A stretch of 5,578 nt of DNA, from contig CABVRQ010000064.1 of NCBI GenBank assembly GCA_902500695.1, positions 1-5,578 on the forward strand, in the 5' to 3' direction. The translations under genes were made by a program, and so were the position numbers. Of the stretch, positions 5,348 through 5,578 are shown in pieces (the stretch's first letter is position 1; each line of letters starts with the position of its first letter). The stretch comes from an uncultured Nitrospira sp. GTDB taxonomy: Bacteria; Nitrospirota; Nitrospiria; Nitrospirales; UBA8639. The notes beneath the pieces were generated by a model. That model had not been told where the DNA came from. It was given only the letters and a program-made list of their open reading frames with translations, and did not search any database.

Positions 5348-5578
5348 TGCTCCCGGCTTCTTCCACTGCCACACCAGATTGCCGCGAACGGATCCGGCTT
5401 ATCGTTCGCGGAGTTGTTCAAGGCATGGGATTCCGGCCTTTTGTCTTCCGGTTGGCACATGAACTATCTCTTGCCGGCTGGGTGGCGAATACCGGCCAGG
5501 GCGCCATACTCGAACTGGAAGGTGAGACCACCAACCTCCAACGCTTTCAGGCGCGTCTTCAGACCGAATCTCCTCGCC
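5344..5578 (+). CDS. hypF: Carbamoyltransferase HypF, N-terminal part (runs off the right edge)
   Basis: The first 78 codons of HypF, which uses carbamoyl phosphate to carbamoylate HypE, the first step in making the CN ligands of the Ni-Fe site. The visible part is the acylphosphatase domain: 'VRGVVQGMGFRPFVFRLA' at 21-38 with catalytic Arg31, and 'GWVANTGQGA' at 45-54 with catalytic Asn49, an 18-residue spacing as in known acylphosphatases. Met replaces the usual Val in 'VQGVGFRP'. The start is ATG at 5344, overlapping the hypA stop as ATGA; ATG at 5347 is one codon shorter and equally possible. The zinc-finger, YrdC-like and carbamoyltransferase domains would lie past the edge. Confidence 0.95.
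   Translation, partial: MMLPASSTATPDCRERIRLIVRGVVQGMGFRPFVFRLAHELSLAGWVANTGQGAILELEGETTNLQRFQARLQTESPR

Noticed and set aside
5058..5462. Plus-strand ORF of 134 codons over hypA and hypF
   Set aside because: It is out of frame with two clearly recognised overlapping genes and has no domain of its own.

Overview
The window carries most of one operon for a cytoplasmic group 3b (NADP(H)-linked 'sulfhydrogenase' type) [NiFe]-hydrogenase together with the start of its maturation genes. It lies next to two unrelated minus-strand genes of uncertain function. The G+C content is moderate and the genes are bacterial in style. The hydrogenase proteins resemble, from memory, group 3b enzymes of nitrifying or related bacteria such as Nitrospira or Nitrospina. 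That lineage guess is weak: no phylogenetic marker gene is present.

Layout. Positions 1-776 hold two minus-strand genes, 52 bp apart and probably co-transcribed: a small lipoprotein (258-776) and, downstream of it, the first 68 codons of an unrecognised protein that runs off the left edge (1-205). Positions 777-1292 hold no convincing gene. This stretch separates the two divergent transcription units and contains several inverted repeats, a candidate sigma-54 promoter (1095-1111) and short leader reading frames. From 1293 to the right edge everything reads rightward: hydG (FAD/NAD(P)-binding gamma subunit with a [2Fe-2S] domain), a 136-bp gap with a 26-codon ORF and a terminator-like hairpin, hydD (small electron-transfer subunit), hydA (catalytic Ni-Fe subunit), an M52-type maturation endopeptidase, hypA, and the N-terminus of hypF.

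How they work together. HydA holds the Ni-Fe site and HydD carries a chain of [4Fe-4S] clusters. HydG links that chain to NAD(P)(H) through FAD, so the enzyme can oxidise H2 to reduce NAD(P)+ or run in reverse. HypF begins synthesis of the CN ligands, HypA takes part in nickel delivery, and the endopeptidase trims the HydA C-terminus after nickel is loaded. hydD/hydA, protease/hypA and hypA/hypF overlap, so translation is probably coupled.

The main oddity is that the usual first gene of this operon type, hydB (the Fe-S beta subunit), is not in front of hydG; a divergent lipoprotein gene and a promoter-like region are there instead. The other points worth a look are regulatory: the sigma-54-like promoter, in-frame stop-interrupted leader ORFs ahead of hydG, and a possible attenuator between hydG and hydD. 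I see no evidence of a wholly new system, and no tRNA, rRNA, CRISPR array or insertion sequence.
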